Under the pieces are notes generated by a model. The model was not told where the DNA came from. It searched no databases and worked only from the letters and a program-made list of their open reading frames with translations. Source: Adiantum capillus-veneris (Eukaryota; Streptophyta; Polypodiopsida; Polypodiales; Pteridaceae). Taken from it: a stretch of DNA of 64,000 nt. Positions 13,137 to 25,110 of this stretch are shown here, piece after piece. The stretch lies in contig CM043965.1 of the NCBI GenBank assembly GCA_014529385.2, forward strand, positions 13,345,912 to 13,409,911, in the 5' to 3' direction. The stretch's first letter is position 1; the number at the start of each line of letters is the position of its first letter. A program made the position numbers and the translations under genes.

Positions 13137-13255
13137 AGTGTTAGCACGAGCACGAGAACAAAGAAAGAGAAGAAAAATTTGATTGCGAGAACAAAGCAAG
13201 ACAATCAGAATTTGATCGCGAGAACAAAGCAAGAAAAGAAAAGAGCAACCAACTC

Positions 13256-13894
13256 ATGAAAGAGTTCTTGCGACTTTTTTCTATTGTGCAGGCTCAATTT
13301 GCACAGAATCAGGAAAAGGAGACTATCTCAGTCTCTTCTTCTCCCAAGCATGACACACAGGAATTGCATGACAATGACAAGCATGATGGTTTGCATGATG
13401 ATCAAGATGTTACTAAGCATGGGGATTTCTGTTGTGATTTGCCACGGTTGATTGATTTAGATCAGAAAGATAAGATTCAATCTCATTGTTTGCCTGTGTG
13501 TGGTGAACAGTTTGGCACTCCGTCTATTTGTTCATCTACGTTGCATGCACAGTCTTTGAGGAAGACGAGATTTTTTCCAGTCACTTTACATGGAATGGGT
13601 ATGTTCATGTTTTTGTGTTGGAAGTGGTTTCAGGAACTTTCAGCCTTGGAGATTCTTGAAGAAGGTGGACCTACGTCCATAGAAAAAGTTGAAGCATTGA
13701 AGGAGCTACAGATGACTTTGTGTCGCTTTCGGCTCAGCCCAAAGAAGCAAGCGTTGCAGACCTTTATGAAGTTCAAGTATCGCATGACCCACGCATCAGA
13801 GTGGGCCGGCGAAGAGTCCTTCCCAGGATTCTTCCAGACCTTGTTGGCGATCTCCCTCGACGCCATACAGTTCGGTACCAGTACCTCACTTTGA
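13256..13894 (+). CDS. Element A ORF, C-terminal part, function unknown (212 aa)
   Basis: The reading MKEFLRLFSIVQAQFAQN leads into a His/Asp-rich tract (HDNDKHDGLHDD). A module shared with element B follows: TPSICSSTLHAQS, TRFFPVTLHGMGMFMFLCWK, EILEEGGPTSI and VEALKE. It ends a few bases before the polypurine tract. The cysteines near DFCCDLP and CLPVCGE do not form a CCHC knuckle. It is probably the continuation of the ORF that starts at 12942. No known gag, envelope or enzyme motif is present. Conservation of the protein between two diverged copies hints at a role in the element's life cycle; that is inference. Confidence 0.5.
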   Translation: MKEFLRLFSIVQAQFAQNQEKETISVSSSPKHDTQELHDNDKHDGLHDDQDVTKHGDFCCDLPRLIDLDQKDKIQSHCLPVCGEQFGTPSICSSTLHAQSLRKTRFFPVTLHGMGMFMFLCWKWFQELSALEILEEGGPTSIEKVEALKELQMTLCRFRLSPKKQALQTFMKFKYRMTHASEWAGEESFPGFFQTLLAISLDAIQFGTSTSL

Positions 13895-13905
13895 AAACGA
13901 GGGGA
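13892..13905 (+). promoter_or_regulatory. Element A polypurine tract
   Basis: The purine-rich GAAAACGAGGGGA directly precedes the TG of the 3' LTR at 13906 and is the expected plus-strand primer. Confidence 0.7.
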
Positions 13906-15115
13906 TGTCACGTCACACATTCAACCCAATGTGTCCGTGGACAAGCTACAACATGACCAGGGTTCAGTTCAGTTAAGTCAGTCTAGAATAGGAAGTGATC
14001 TGGCACTTTGTGAGTCTGTTCGTAGACCGTGCATGCCTAGGCACTTAGATTAGATGCATATCCTCTAGTTGCACAAGCATGATCATCAGATTTCCATCAT
14101 AACCCATCAGGAACATTTTTACAATGCATAGACATATTTTTCCTATTTTTGACATTTTTCACTTATTATTTTTAAGTGACTTTTGTTGGAAACTAGGTAG
14201 GGCAATTTTGCTAAGTTTGTATATATAGAAACCTAGCGCTAGCACTTTCTGGCAGAAGAGGCAGCAGGAACTTGTGTGTTCACAGGCAACTTCTCAGCAG
14301 GACCCCAAGATCCCTAGCGTTTTTGCTCCACAGCAGATGGGCTAGCGTTTTTTGAACAAGAACTCAGATCAGCCAGTGTTTTTGGATCTGCATCAGCCTG
14401 GCGACAGAACCACAGCAGATCAGCCCCGGTGTTAGCAGATTCCCACCGTAGGAAGATTTTCAGCCCTAGCGTTTTTGCATCTGCCAGACACCTCAGCGTT
14501 TTTTGCAGATCTTCGCGACGGAATCAGCCCTAGGACCATCGTTTTCAGTTTTCAGCCCTTAGACACAGCAGAACAAGTCCCGAACCTCGCAGATCTCACC
14601 TTCCCGCAACAGATCCTCACCACACGTTTAGATCCCGCAAAGTTTGCAGATTCAGCCCGGAAAACGCAGATTTCAGCATCTGCGTTTTCAGCGCGTCGTC
14701 GTCGCATCGTCACCATCCACATCGTCACTGACATAGAGTCAGAATTCAACAAATAAAGATTTGTAGATTTCACCCCTTATCATTTTCATATTTCAGCCCG
14801 TCTCATCGTTGTCGACATCGTCCGCAAGTTCAAAGCATTGTAGAGATTCGTGCAATCAAGTACACCGCTCTCGCCATAGAGAGTGGGGCCTTCGGAGGAG
14901 GGTTTGACAACATTCTGGTGTCATATTCTTCTCTCTCTATCTCTCAGTCTCAGCACCTTCATTCACAGTGTTCATTCACTTTGTTTGTGATCACTTGCAC
15001 TCTCTCACTAAAGGAACGGAAGGATCTCCCTTCCGTAAGTAAAAGGAACCCTTGAGCACAGTTCGGAGCATTCATCTTGAGCAAAGTTCAATATTCACTG
15101 TCGTTGCACCTTACA
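13906..15115 (+). repeat. Element A 3' LTR (1,210 bp)
   Basis: It matches the 5' LTR throughout with scattered substitutions and small indels (for example a missing block near 14330), so A is not a very recent insertion. It ends CCTTACA, followed by the target duplication GTAAA. Confidence 0.92.
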
Positions 15116-15120
15116 GTAAA

Positions 15121-15361
<241 letters not shown>

Positions 15362-15424
15362 CTTGTAAATCTGTTTAGTTTAATTTACCTGTGGGAAACC
15401 TCAAGGCGAGGAAAACCCACCAAA

Positions 15425-16664
15425 AAGATCATATACAAAGGGAAAAACACTGAAGTGTTCTGCTATACAAAAGCGCTAAAAGCAAACATAGAAGAGTTGC
15501 TGTTTTCCAGGGATATGTCCCCAATGTCAAAGACAAAATGTAACGATTGCTTGAACGAAAACTTGAACGATGGAAAAGGATCTGCATCATGCTGGTGAAA
15601 CATGTGGAGATTGTGACGATGCCACAAGGATCATAATGACCAAAATCTGACCCATGCGAAGAAAATGGCAAATTGCTGGAGGGAATTCGGAAGAATGCCA
15701 GAAAGCCAGAATTGTTTGTGGAAGACCCCTGAGGGAAATTGAAGGTGCATACAAGCAGAAACGCGGCGAAGGAAAGCCCTGGTGCAGCAACACTCCCAAA
15801 GCAGATGTCTGACAATCTCATCAGCAACGGAGCAATCGACGCAACGAGAGGAGCTAATATGACGCGCCGCAAGGAGTGTTCCAACTAGAAGAACTCCCAG
15901 CAAACAACGCCAAAGAAACAAACGCTGCAAGTGAGACTTTCAGATTGCAGTAAGAGCCTGCCTCCACCATTGATCGAATTTGTGTAAATCCCAGGGCGTA
16001 TTACAATGATCAGCTAGCCAAGAGTCTTGCATGAGAGAAGCATAGATATGGCGAGCAGAAATCACATCCAAAGAAGAGTCCCATAAATTCCAATCCTGCA
16101 TACGGCATCCACCGGTCAGCGGCAGAATAGGAGAAAAACACCCAGCATATGCCGAAGCAAGCTCCAAATCTGACGATAATGTAGGCCCAACCCAAAGCGT
16201 GTTGCCGCTTGAGAAAAGGTAAGCAAATCCCCGGATGAATCCACCACATCATCCACCATGCGTATGCCACGACCAAAGAGGAAGTAGGCTTGACGAGGCG
16301 ACTAATCAACAAGGGTAAAAGAAAACGCCCTACTCCAATTCCCATATGCTTGCTGCCTGCCATGCCAAGAGAGATGATCCGTAACAACTTTCCAAGCGGA
16401 GAGCAAGCCAATGGTGATCAAGCAACCAGGAATATTACCGACCATTTTGCCAAACAGAGTCTCCCAAAGGGAAGTCTGCCAATGACCAAAGGCAGGAGTG
16501 GCCATATGTCGACATAGATCAACAACCATAATTGTCCATGGCTGAGATTGCAATGCAAGAGTGGGCAATAACATAGCCTTCCTTGCCAATGCATGGCGAC
16601 GAAGGTTTAAGATTTTCAGCTCGCCAAGGCGCTTTGGAGTGCAAGGTTTCTCCATTGTTAACAA
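15425..16664 (-). pseudogene. LINE1 ORF2 C-terminal part (post-RT and zinc-binding region)
   Basis: Minus-strand pieces form one collinear protein: RLGELKILNLRRHALARKAM at 16600, YGNWSRAFSF near 16320, and the zf-RVT-like RCVDCSVADEIVRHLLWECC near 15830, with the spaced Cys/His residues typical of the domain after RT in plant LINE ORF2. Several frame changes and stops interrupt it. The role would be binding template RNA and supporting target-primed reverse transcription. Confidence 0.7.
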
Positions 16665-16685
16665 ACGGAGGCCCTTCTTATGAGA

Positions 16686-17889
16686 TGTTAGGTGCAGCGG
16701 AAGTGAATGTTAAACTTTGCTCAAGATGAGTGCTCCGAACTGTGCTCAAGGTTCCCTTTACTTACGGAAGGGAGAGCCTTCCGTTCCTTTAGAGAGAGAC
16801 CGCAATGGACACAAACAAAGTGGATGAACACTGTGAATGGAAGTGCATGAGATTGAGAGATAGAGAGAGAAGAGAATACGACACTGGAGACGTTGTAAAA
16901 CCCTCCTCCGAAGGCCCCACTCTTGATGGCGAGAGTGGTCTACTTATGATTGCACAAATCTCTACAATGCTTGGACTTGCCAATGATGTCGACGACGACG
17001 CGACGGGCTGAAATTTGAAAATGCTAATGGCTGAAATCTGCAAACCTTTATCTGCTGAATTCTGACTCTATGTCGGTGACGATGTCGATGATGACGATGC
17101 GACGACGATGCATTGAAAACGCAGATGCTGAAATCTGCGTTTTCCGGGCTGAAACTGTAAACCTTGATGAATCTGACCATGCGGCGAGGATCTGCTGCGA
17201 GAAGGTGAGATCTGCGAGGTTTGGGACTTAAACTACAATGAGTCTTATGCTGAAAACTGAAAACACTGGTGTTCTTCTGAGTTCTGTCGCGGTAGAACTG
17301 CAAACGCTAGGGGTTGATGTGCAACTCAAAAACACTGGCTGAAATTTGTCTTCCTGATGCAAAAACGCTAGGGTTCTCGTTGTGTCTTGCTGATGCCGGG
17401 CTGATCTGCAATCCAAATTGCTAGGGCTGATCTGAGTGAAAAACGCTAGGCCTCGCAATGCAAAAACGCTAGGTCTTCTGTCTTGGGGGGTCTTGCTGAG
17501 AAGTTGCCTGATGAACACAGGGTTCCTGCTACCTCTTTTGCCAAAAAGTGATAGCGCTAGGTTTCTATATATATTTGCTTACTGAATTTGCCCTACCCAG
17601 TTCCCAACAAAAGTCACTTAAAAATAATAAGTGAAAAATGTCAAAAATAGGGAAAATGGGTCTATGCACTGCAAAAATGCTCCTGATGGGTTCTGATGGA
17701 AATCTGAAGATTATGCTGTGTGCAACCAGAGGATATGCATCTAATCTAAGTGTCTGGACATGCACGGTCTGCGAACAGACTCACAAAAGTGCCGGATCAC
17801 TTCCTATTCTAGACTGACTTGACTGAACTGAACCCTGATCATGCTGTAGCTTGTCCACGGACACATAGGGTTGGATGTGTCACGTGACA
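16686..17889 (-). repeat. Element B 3' LTR (1,204 bp)
   Basis: On the minus strand it starts TGTCACGTGACA (17889) and ends ..CCTAACA (16686). It carries the TATATATA promoter core (about 17564-17575) and the repeated AAACGCTAGG motif (plus-strand view) seen in element A. Confidence 0.92.
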
Positions 17890-18295
17890 TCCCCTCCTTT
17901 TCATAGTGAGGTATTGGTATCGGACTGTATGGCGTCGAGGGAGATACGCCAATAACATTCGGAATCCTGGAAAGGACTCTTCGCCGGCCCACTCTGATGT
18001 GTGGGTCATGCGATACTTGAACTTCATAAAGGTCTGCAATGCTTGCTTCTTTCGGCCGTGCCGAAAGCGACACAGTCATTTGAGTCTCCTTCAATGCTTC
18101 CACTTCGTCTATGGACGTAGGTCCACCTTCTTCAAGAATCTCCGAGGCTGAAAATTCCTCAAACGACTTCCAACACAAAAACATGAACATACCCATTCCA
18201 TGTAAAGTGACTGGAAAAAATCTCGTCTTCCTCCAAGACTGTGCATGCAATGTAGATGAACAAATAGACGGAGTGCCAACCCGTTCACCACACAC
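17804..18295 (-). CDS. Element B ORF, C-terminal module, function unknown
   Basis: It encodes VGTPSICSSTLHAQSWRKTR, then FFPVTLHGMGMFMFLCWKSF, EILEEGGPTSIDEVEALKE and DLYEVQVSHDPHIRVGRRR, nearly the same as element A 13490-13890. The reading crosses the polypurine tract into the LTR, so the true end is probably near 17900; in the neighbouring frame YRMTHTSEWAGEESFPGF also resembles A, so which frame is the real end is unclear. Nothing known was recognised. Confidence 0.45.
   Translation of the reverse strand: MCGERVGTPSICSSTLHAQSWRKTRFFPVTLHGMGMFMFLCWKSFEEFSASEILEEGGPTSIDEVEALKETQMTVSLSARPKEASIADLYEVQVSHDPHIRVGRRRVLSRIPNVIGVSPSTPYSPIPIPHYEKEGMSRDTSNPMCPWTSYSMIRVQFSQVSLE
17890..17902 (-). promoter_or_regulatory. 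Element B polypurine tract
   Basis: The minus strand reads AAAAGGAGGGGA immediately before the TGTCACGT start of the 3' LTR. Confidence 0.7.
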
Positions 18296-18622
18296 GCAAA
18301 CAATGAGATCGAATCGTGTCTTTCTGATCTAAATCAATCAACTGTGGCAATTCACAACGGAAATGCCCATGCTTGGTGCTCATACTTTCTTGTGCTCTTT
18401 CTACAACTGTGTCGTGGCAAGGAAGAAACATAGAATGTGAATTCCTTGAATGCATACTTTTTAGCTTTTCCTAAATGATCCGCATACATCCGTGCTTATT
18501 CATGAGTGAAACGTGCTCAACGTACAAAATGTCATGCCTAGGAAAAGGGATCACATAAAGACGTTGACTAAAATACAGGAAATGATCACGAATGAAACAG
18601 TCGAACAATGCGTGCTGACTAA

Positions 18623-19399
18623 TCATGCGAACACATAGTACTTCCTGTGAGGGTTCTTGGGACCTAGGCTCAAGAGCCAAGATCGGTTCTTCCTGAGGGG
18701 GTTCTTGGGACCTAGGCTCGAGAGCCAAGATCGGTTCTTCGTGATTGATCGAATATGCAATGAGGTTAGCTTCACTAGAAACAATATCAATAACCCATCA
18801 TGCTTGTGAACAATGACATCATCTTCATGCAAATCATCATGCTCGTGAGAAATCACATCGTGATCATCATGCTGGTGAAAAATCACATCTTGATCATGCA
18901 AATCATCATGCTTGTGATTGTCATCCAAATCATCATGTTTGTCATTATCATGCAAATCATGTGTGTCTTGCTTTGGAGAAGTAGAGACTGAGAGAGTATC
19001 CTTTTCGTGATTCTGTGCAAAGTGCGCCTGCACTTGAGAAAAGAGTCGCAACATCTCTTGCACTCTTGCTCTGTTCTTGCGATCAAATCTTGCTTGTCTT
19101 TCTTTGTTCTCGTGCTCGTGCTCACGCTCTATGGCTTCCATTCTTGCGTCGTATTCACGATCTATGGCTGCCCTTCTTTCTTCATAGTCACGATCTATGG
19201 CTGCCCTTCTTTCTTCGTGTTCTAACTTCCTGTCCATAAACAACTTCGGCAACTCCTTCATAGGAGTTAGTGCAATCCTTGGCGTAGATGGGGAAGGGGG
19301 AGGGTCGGAAAAACCTCTTGGTGGGGAAAATTCTTCTTCGCCTCTCTCATGCTCATGACCTCCAAGCGAAGTATCCATTTTGCTTCGAGTGATGACCAT
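18623..19399 (-). CDS. Element B ORF: acidic coiled-coil, His/Asp-rich protein (258 aa)
   Basis: The start shared with element A is the Met at 19378 (MDTSLGGHEHERGEEEF). Next comes a charged segment with two copies of EERRAAIDR(D/E)Y and a variant ARMEAIERE, predicted to form a coiled coil (roughly residues 50-105). Then FSQVQAHFAQN, a long tract of HDDLHD/HDDHDV repeats (about residues 140-205), and two copies of KNRSW(L)SLGPKNP from a 45-bp DNA tandem repeat. No CCHC knuckle, protease, RT or integrase motif is seen. It may supply a coat-like or nucleic-acid-binding function to a non-autonomous element, but this is speculation. The reading frame to the C-terminal module (18295 downward) is broken. 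Confidence 0.55.
   Translation of the reverse strand: MVITRSKMDTSLGGHEHERGEEEFSPPRGFSDPPPSPSTPRIALTPMKELPKLFMDRKLEHEERRAAIDRDYEERRAAIDREYDARMEAIEREHEHENKERQARFDRKNRARVQEMLRLFSQVQAHFAQNHEKDTLSVSTSPKQDTHDLHDNDKHDDLDDNHKHDDLHDQDVIFHQHDDHDVISHEHDDLHEDDVIVHKHDGLLILFLVKLTSLHIRSITKNRSWLSSLGPKNPLRKNRSWLLSLGPKNPHRKYYVFA
18640..18745. repeat. 45-bp direct repeat inside the element B ORF
   Basis: GGTTCTTGGGACCTAGGCTC and the following AAGAGCCAAGATCGGTTCTT recur in tandem (about 18652 and 18698). Each copy encodes the SLGPKNP segment on the minus strand. Element A lacks it. Confidence 0.8.
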
Positions 19400-19877
19400 C
19401 CACTGAAGTCGTGGATTCTTGTGGGTTCTTGTGGTCTTGGGTTCTTAAGTTCACGAGGAACTTGGGTTCTTGTGGGTCTTGGGGTTCGTGGGTTCTTGAG
19501 GGTCTTGAGGGTCTTGAGGTTCTTGAGGTTCTTCTTTCGCTTGCAATTTGTGTTAGGGAAGGATCTTCTTTTCACCTGAGTTCTGCTCTTTTCCGCGGGC
19601 GCACCCCTTGGCGGCCTTGCGCTCACACCAAGGTTGCTTTTTCCCACCTCACGTTGATTGGCCAGCCGCTAAGTGGAGGGTCCGCTCTCAATGAGTGAAA
19701 AGAGGCACAAGGGGAGGCTGGACAAGCCCTTCTTTCTTGGGTTTCCTGTCACTCTTCAAAAACACGATTAGGAATCGACACGCCCGAGTGAACTTGGGTT
19801 CGTGCGACCTCAACAAGCAAAAAAAATTTCTGTGGTTCTTGTGGTTCTTTCCTTGAGTGATACAGAACACTGCCAAA

Positions 19878-19890
19878 GCTCTGATACAAT
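19878..19890 (-). promoter_or_regulatory. Element B primer-binding site (one base lost)
   Basis: The minus strand reads ATTGTATCAGAG next to the 5' LTR end. Element A has TTGGTATCAGAG, so B has lost one G and its tRNA-iMet pairing is weakened. Confidence 0.75.
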
Positions 19891-20237
19891 TGTAAGGTGA
19901 AGCGGAAGTGAATGTTAAACTTTGCTCAAGATGAGTGCTCCGAATTGTGCTCAAGGTTCCTTTTACCTACGGAAGGGATAGCCTTCCGTTCCTTTAGAGA
20001 GAGAGTGCAATGGACACAAACAAAGTGGATGAACATTGTGAATGGAAGTGCATGAGACTGAGAGATAGAGAGAGAAGAGAATACGACACCGGAGACGTTG
20101 TAAAACCCTCTTCCAAAGGCCCCACTCTCGATGGCGAGAGTGGTCTACTATGATTGCACAAATCTCTACAATGCTTGGACTTGCCGACGATGTCGACGAC
20201 GATGAGTACAACGACGAGACGGGCTGAAATCTGAAAA
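19891..20237 (-). repeat. Element B 5' LTR, piece 1 of 3
   Basis: It starts TGTAAGG (minus-strand end CCTTACA) and is interrupted by gypsy D1 after GAAAA (20233-20237). Pieces 2 and 3 are 27293-28054 and 36758-36849; together they total about 1,201 bp, matching the 3' LTR. Confidence 0.9.
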
Positions 20238-20927
20238 TGTAACAGACTTGGACATTCCAAGTCAAGAATCAATCACAATAGCACCAAATAACCACTTCAA
20301 AACAATTCACAGATCACAATAGATTTGCACTCGCCCGGTGGAGTTCCGTGCCTAGAGATATTGGCCCCAAAGACTGGCGCCCGCGCCCCTTTCGGTATTT
20401 TTTAATGTATTAATCAATGATCAAAGTACAAGAGAGCGGTTAGGGTTTCACTCTCAGACTTCGTCCAGATGCTCTGCAGAGTGTGAACCCTCACCGCTTA
20501 TTTAAAGTTTATAAGGGATGCCAAAAGCAAAGCCCCAAAAGCTTCAAAATAAAGCAAACTCTGTTTCTCTCACAAGCCCTCTCTAAGGCTTTAATAAAAA
20601 TAAAGCAGTGTAATTTTCTCCCTCTCTCATGCTCAAATTGCGTCGCTCAAAAGCTGAAAATCAGTGCAAAATCCGGAAATTCCGTACGATGCCACGTCAT
20701 CATGCTAGCGCATTTCACGTAAAAATCATCTGTTGCTTTTAGGGTTAGGGTTAGGGTTTAGGGCAGGTTTTAGGGTTAGGGTTAGGGATAGGTTTTCTGG
20801 CAGATTTTAGGGTTTGCAGGTTTTAGGGTTAGGGTTTTCAGAATTAGGGTTTTCAGCAACAATCAGGGTTAGGGTTTCGCGCATGCTCTCAGGCAGACAC
20901 GTCGTCACTTTGTGACATACCCCCCTC
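20238..20927 (-). repeat. Gypsy D1 3' LTR (690 bp) with telomere-like motifs
   Basis: The plus-strand view starts TGTAACAGACTTGG and ends CTTTGTGACA. At 20740-20880 it contains many TTAGGG/TTTAGGG units, the plant telomere motif, in irregular tandem. Plus-strand TTTAAAGTTTATAAG near 20500 gives a TATAA-type box on the minus strand. Confidence 0.93.
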
Positions 20928-21539
20928 TTGAAAGCATTGTAATCGCCCTCGAGTATGCCTGCAAAACAGACAGAAGCCATAACCCGTCTTAGCAGACACT
21001 GATTGTTAGTACCTACATACTAGGAACACACATCTAGCACATGTACCAAATCGACAATCACATCACAGGACATCACATGACATTCAACATTCATTCAGAT
21101 CTTAGACCATGATTTATCGGCAATGTAGCTAGCAATCGCATCTAGATCCAATTGGGACCTCATCGATATCCGATTGACTAGCCCCTATTGCAACCATGTC
21201 TATTCGAGATCAATCAGGCCAAAATGCTGCTGTCATTTCGTCTATCAGTTCCTGCACTTAAAGTAAGTCAAGAACAAATCAGTATCATAATCAGGAATTC
21301 CATTTCATAAAGTCATACAACAGAATACTGTCAGCTTTCAGTATCCCTGAAGCTCAAAGAGACATCAGTGACTCTAGTATCTAAATCAAGGCATCTGTTG
21401 ACAAAGGAGCGGAGTGGCTCCCCTCTTGTGCATCCCACTGCACCAGATCTCCGGCCAAGCTGAATTCTGGGTTCCATTTGGAGTAGACTATGATAAACCA
21501 AAAGCATAGAGGTAAAGTTTCACAATCTGAGGAGTATCT

Positions 21540-24500
21540 GTTAGGTCCTCCTCCTCCATCCACTTCGCATCCAATTCAGGATAGTTCTTGAACTTAACCA
21601 AGAACCGCCTTCAGACTTTACCTTTATTCTTCGTATCCTTATGTGCCAAAATCTGTTCAGGAACAAGGATCTACTCGTTTTCTTTCACTTCGGGTTGCTC
21701 ATCAGGCTCCCCATCATCAGGCACATCAGCCTTAAAGGTTTCAAGAGACTCACATGAAAGGCATTGTGAATCCTCCAAGTATCAGGCAGTTTCACTCGAA
21801 AGGAGACATCATTTATCTTTTCAGTGATCTGGAAAGGTCCGTAGTATCGCATACTAAGCTTTGGAAAAAGCCTCTCCTTTCCCTTTTTCTTTCTCAGGCG
21901 TGCCTTCTCAAAACGTAAGAGCACCCAATCATCCTCCTTCAATTTCAAGTCGCGACGATGGCGATCAGCTGCCTTTTTTTGTCGTTCTTGAGATTTCTGC
22001 AAAGTCTCGCGAACCTTGGCAAAAGCCGTATCTAAGTCTCGCGTATATTCATCCGCTTCAAAAATCTTATCTTTCGTGCTTAGGAAGGGTGGAACCTTCG
22101 TAGCACCTTCAACAATCTCAAATGGCGTCTTCCCCGTCGAAGAGTGTATCGTGTTATTGTAGGCAAATTCCACCAAAGGTAGGTACTTTTCCCATCGAGT
22201 CTTCTGATTTGAGATATAAGACTTCAATAAATCTAGAACCACTGAATTTGCAATCTCAGATTGCCCATCAGTCTCTGCGGGTGGAATGATGACGAGAACT
22301 GCAACCGCGTGCCAATGTTCTCCCAAATTGCCTTCCAAAACAAACTCGTAAATTTGGGGTCTCTGTCGGAGACAATCGTCTCAGGCATGCCATGTAATCT
22401 GAAGATCTTGGCCACAAACAGTCTCGCTAAGTGATCCGGCTTGACTGTTTTCTTCACTGGAATGAAATGAGCTTGCTTGCTAAATCTGTCAATAACAGTC
22501 CAGATACCATCGTGACCACCTTGTGTTCTTGGGAGATAAAAAATGAAATCCATTGCAATACTTTCCTAGGGGCGGGTGGGTATGGGTAAAGGCTGTAACA
22601 ATCCCTGTGCTTTATGCCTGTCAAACTTAACCTTCTTGCATACGCAAGTGCGCACAAACTCTTCCACATCCTTTTTGAGTCTCGGCCAAAAGAAGTATCT
22701 CTCTACCCCTTTCATGGTGGTAGCAATGCCGCGGTGACCCGTAAAAGGTGGACAGTGGCATTCAGTCATAACCTTTTCCCTCAATGGCTGTGTAATGCAT
22801 AACATGATTTTTCTCATCAAGTAGCCATCCCAAATGGAATATCCCGCTACTGTCTCCCCATCCTGTATCCGTGTGAAAACGTCTGCAAAATCTGTATCTG
22901 TGGCATACTGGTCGACCATATCCTCGAAGCTCCCAACGGCTTCCGAGACAAAGCATCTGCCACCACATTCTTCTGTCCCTGCACATGGACAATCTGGAAG
23001 TGAAACTGTGACAAGATGTTCGCCCACCGCATCTGCTTTTCCGAAAGCTGCTTCTGTGACAAGAAGTAGTGCAAACTCTAATGGTCTGTAAAGATAGTAA
23101 AATCCGCTCCGAGTAGGTAACGCCGCGACTGAGTAAGAGCATGGATAACCGCCAAAATCTCTTTCTCATAAATCTGTGCTGTCATCTCCGGTCTTGAGAA
23201 CAATCGGCTCTCGTAAGCAATGACATGGCCTTCTTGCATTAAGACCGCACCCAGACTACGACCACAAGCATCACAATACACTTCAAATGACTTCTGCAAG
23301 TCCGACAAAGTAAAAACTGGTCGTGTAGTCAATTTCTCTTTCAATGTCTGAAAGGCAGTCACCTCTGTGGATCCCCACGAGAAAGGGATTCCTTTCTGTG
23401 TCAAGATATGCAAAGGGGAAGCAACCTCTGCAAACTTTCGAATGAACCGCCTGTAGTACGAACACAGTCCCAAGAAGCTTCTAACTTCATGGACATTCTT
23501 CAAATCGGGCCAATCACGAATAGTCTCTATCTTGGCCGGATCCATTTGCACTCCTGCTGTTGAGACAATGTGTCCCAAAATGTGTATCTTTGGTAGGAAA
23601 AATTCACTTTTCTTTGCATTAATCACTAACTTGTGATCTTGTAATGCCTGAAAGACTTGAAGCAAATGATCTCTGTGTTCTGGCTCATTCTTGGAGAAAA
23701 CAATGATGTCGTCAAAGAAAGTGCCAACAAATAGCCTGTACTCTCGAATCAGACTTGAAGCAAATGATCTCTGTGTTCTGGCTCATTCTTGGAGAAAACA
23801 ATGATGTCGTCAAAGAAAGTGCCAACAAATAGCCTGTACTCTCGAAAAATCCTGTCCATCATCCGGTTAAATGTCGCAGGAGCATTGGTTAAGCCAAAAG
23901 GCATCACCAAAAACTCAAATAACCCAAAAGTCGTCCGAAAAGCTGCCTTGTAGACGTCTCCCGGCGCGATTTTGATCCGATGATATTCTCTCTTCAGATC
24001 AATCCTGCTAAAGCACGAGGATCCTTGTAATCTGTCGAGTACATCATCGATCCTAGGAATCGGAAATCTGTTCTTGATGGTGATTTTGTTGAGAGCTCTA
24101 TAATCGATGCACATTCTCCAAGATCCATCTTTCTTCAAAACCAACAACATTGGAGAGCAATACGGTGAAGTACTAGGTTGGACAAGACCCTTTTCCAAGA
24201 GGTCTTTCACTTGGTTCATAATCTCTTTATTCTGTGCTCCGCTCACACGGTAAGGTGGCCGGTTCGGTGGTGTGCTTCCAGGTATGAGATCAATGGTATG
24301 ATCTTTAGGACGAGCAGGTGGTAGCTCGCCTGGTAGGCCTTCTGAGAAGCAATCGGCATGAGAGTGGAGAAAATCTCGGCGTTCTTTATCAAGTTTAGAC
24401 ATATTTGTCCTATCCTTATCGCTCAATTCTTTCATAAAGATCGAGTAAACAAACAAACTGGATTTCATTAATTTAGAAATGGTCGAAGCCGATACAATAG

Positions 24501-25110
24501 GGACAGACTCGCCCTTCAATTTGATATGAAGTACAATGGTTCTGCCCTTCTCTGTAGTCAATGTCGCTTTCCTCGCCCGATAATCGACCACGGCGTTGTT
24601 CTTGTGGTACTAGGAATCCCTAAGAGAACATCACAACCCTCCAAAGGCATTATGAAAAAGTCCTCATGGCCCCAATACCCCTGACAATGCAACCGAAGTT
24701 TGCCAATGACAGGTGTAATAGCTACGTCCCTGCTTGGGTGCCGCTAGAACTGCCTCTGCAAGTGGTCCCATCCGATTGGGAGTGATCTCGAGCCGCGCCG
24801 CCAATTCCTGTGAAATGAAGTTGGCCTTGGCTCCTCCATCAAAGAAGATCAGGGCCTCTTGATCTTTCACTTTGCCCCAAGCTCGGCAAAGTTCTGTACT
24901 CTCGTCCATGGTGTTGGGATCGGTACCCACACAATCTGGAACCAGTCCTGTTTTCATCTTGCCTTTTCTTCCACGTTTCTCAGCTGCTCTCGAACTCTCA
25001 CGCCTGTGGTCGTCCTTATCATTCTGTTCTTTCTGTGCCTTTTTAGGGTACTTCGTGGAGATATGTCCATGTTCCCCGCATCCAAAGCACTTCCTCTCCC
25101 TGATGAAGCG
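21540..25110 (-). pseudogene. pol: Gypsy D1 pol remnant
   Basis: In order: knuckle CFGCGEHGHI (about 25085); protease FFDGGAKANFIS (about 24830), where the second residue of the usual DSG/DPG triad is Gly; RT 24591-23749 with KDGSWRMCIDYRALN and catalytic FFDD; RNase H 23340-22930 with YCDACGRS and VVADALSR; integrase 22800-21690 with the GHRGIAT region, MDFI, SDRDPKF and SFHPQ; and a chromodomain-like tail (EQILAHK, LVKFKNYPELDAKWM) near 21550-21650. The 'DLKREYH' near 24000 replaces the usual DLKSGYH. At least five frame breaks occur, including a 98-bp duplication (23653-23846) that shifts the frame. Confidence 0.9.
23653..23846. repeat. 98-bp tandem duplication inside D1 RT
   Basis: Copy 1 begins AGACTTGAAGC at 23653 and copy 2 at 23751, identical up to CTCTCGA. 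The unit length is not a multiple of three, so it breaks the RT frame just after the catalytic FFDD. Confidence 0.9.

Larger units (their letters stand above)
11190..15115 (+). mobile_element. Element A: complete non-autonomous LTR retrotransposon (3.9 kb)
   Basis: Two LTRs (11190-12418 and 13906-15115) start TGTCACGT and end TTACA. They are flanked by the 5-bp duplication GTAAA (11185-11189 and 15116-15120). A tRNA-iMet primer-binding site sits at 12420 and a polypurine tract (GAGGGGA) ends at 13905. The 1.49-kb internal region holds no gag, protease, integrase, RT or RNase H that I can recognise, only the two ORFs listed separately. It must be moved by enzymes encoded elsewhere. Element B is a second, longer copy of the same family. 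Confidence 0.93.

Noticed and set aside
20740-20880. Chromosome end or true interstitial telomere
   Set aside because: The TTTAGGG units lie inside both D1 LTRs, are irregular, and belong to the element.
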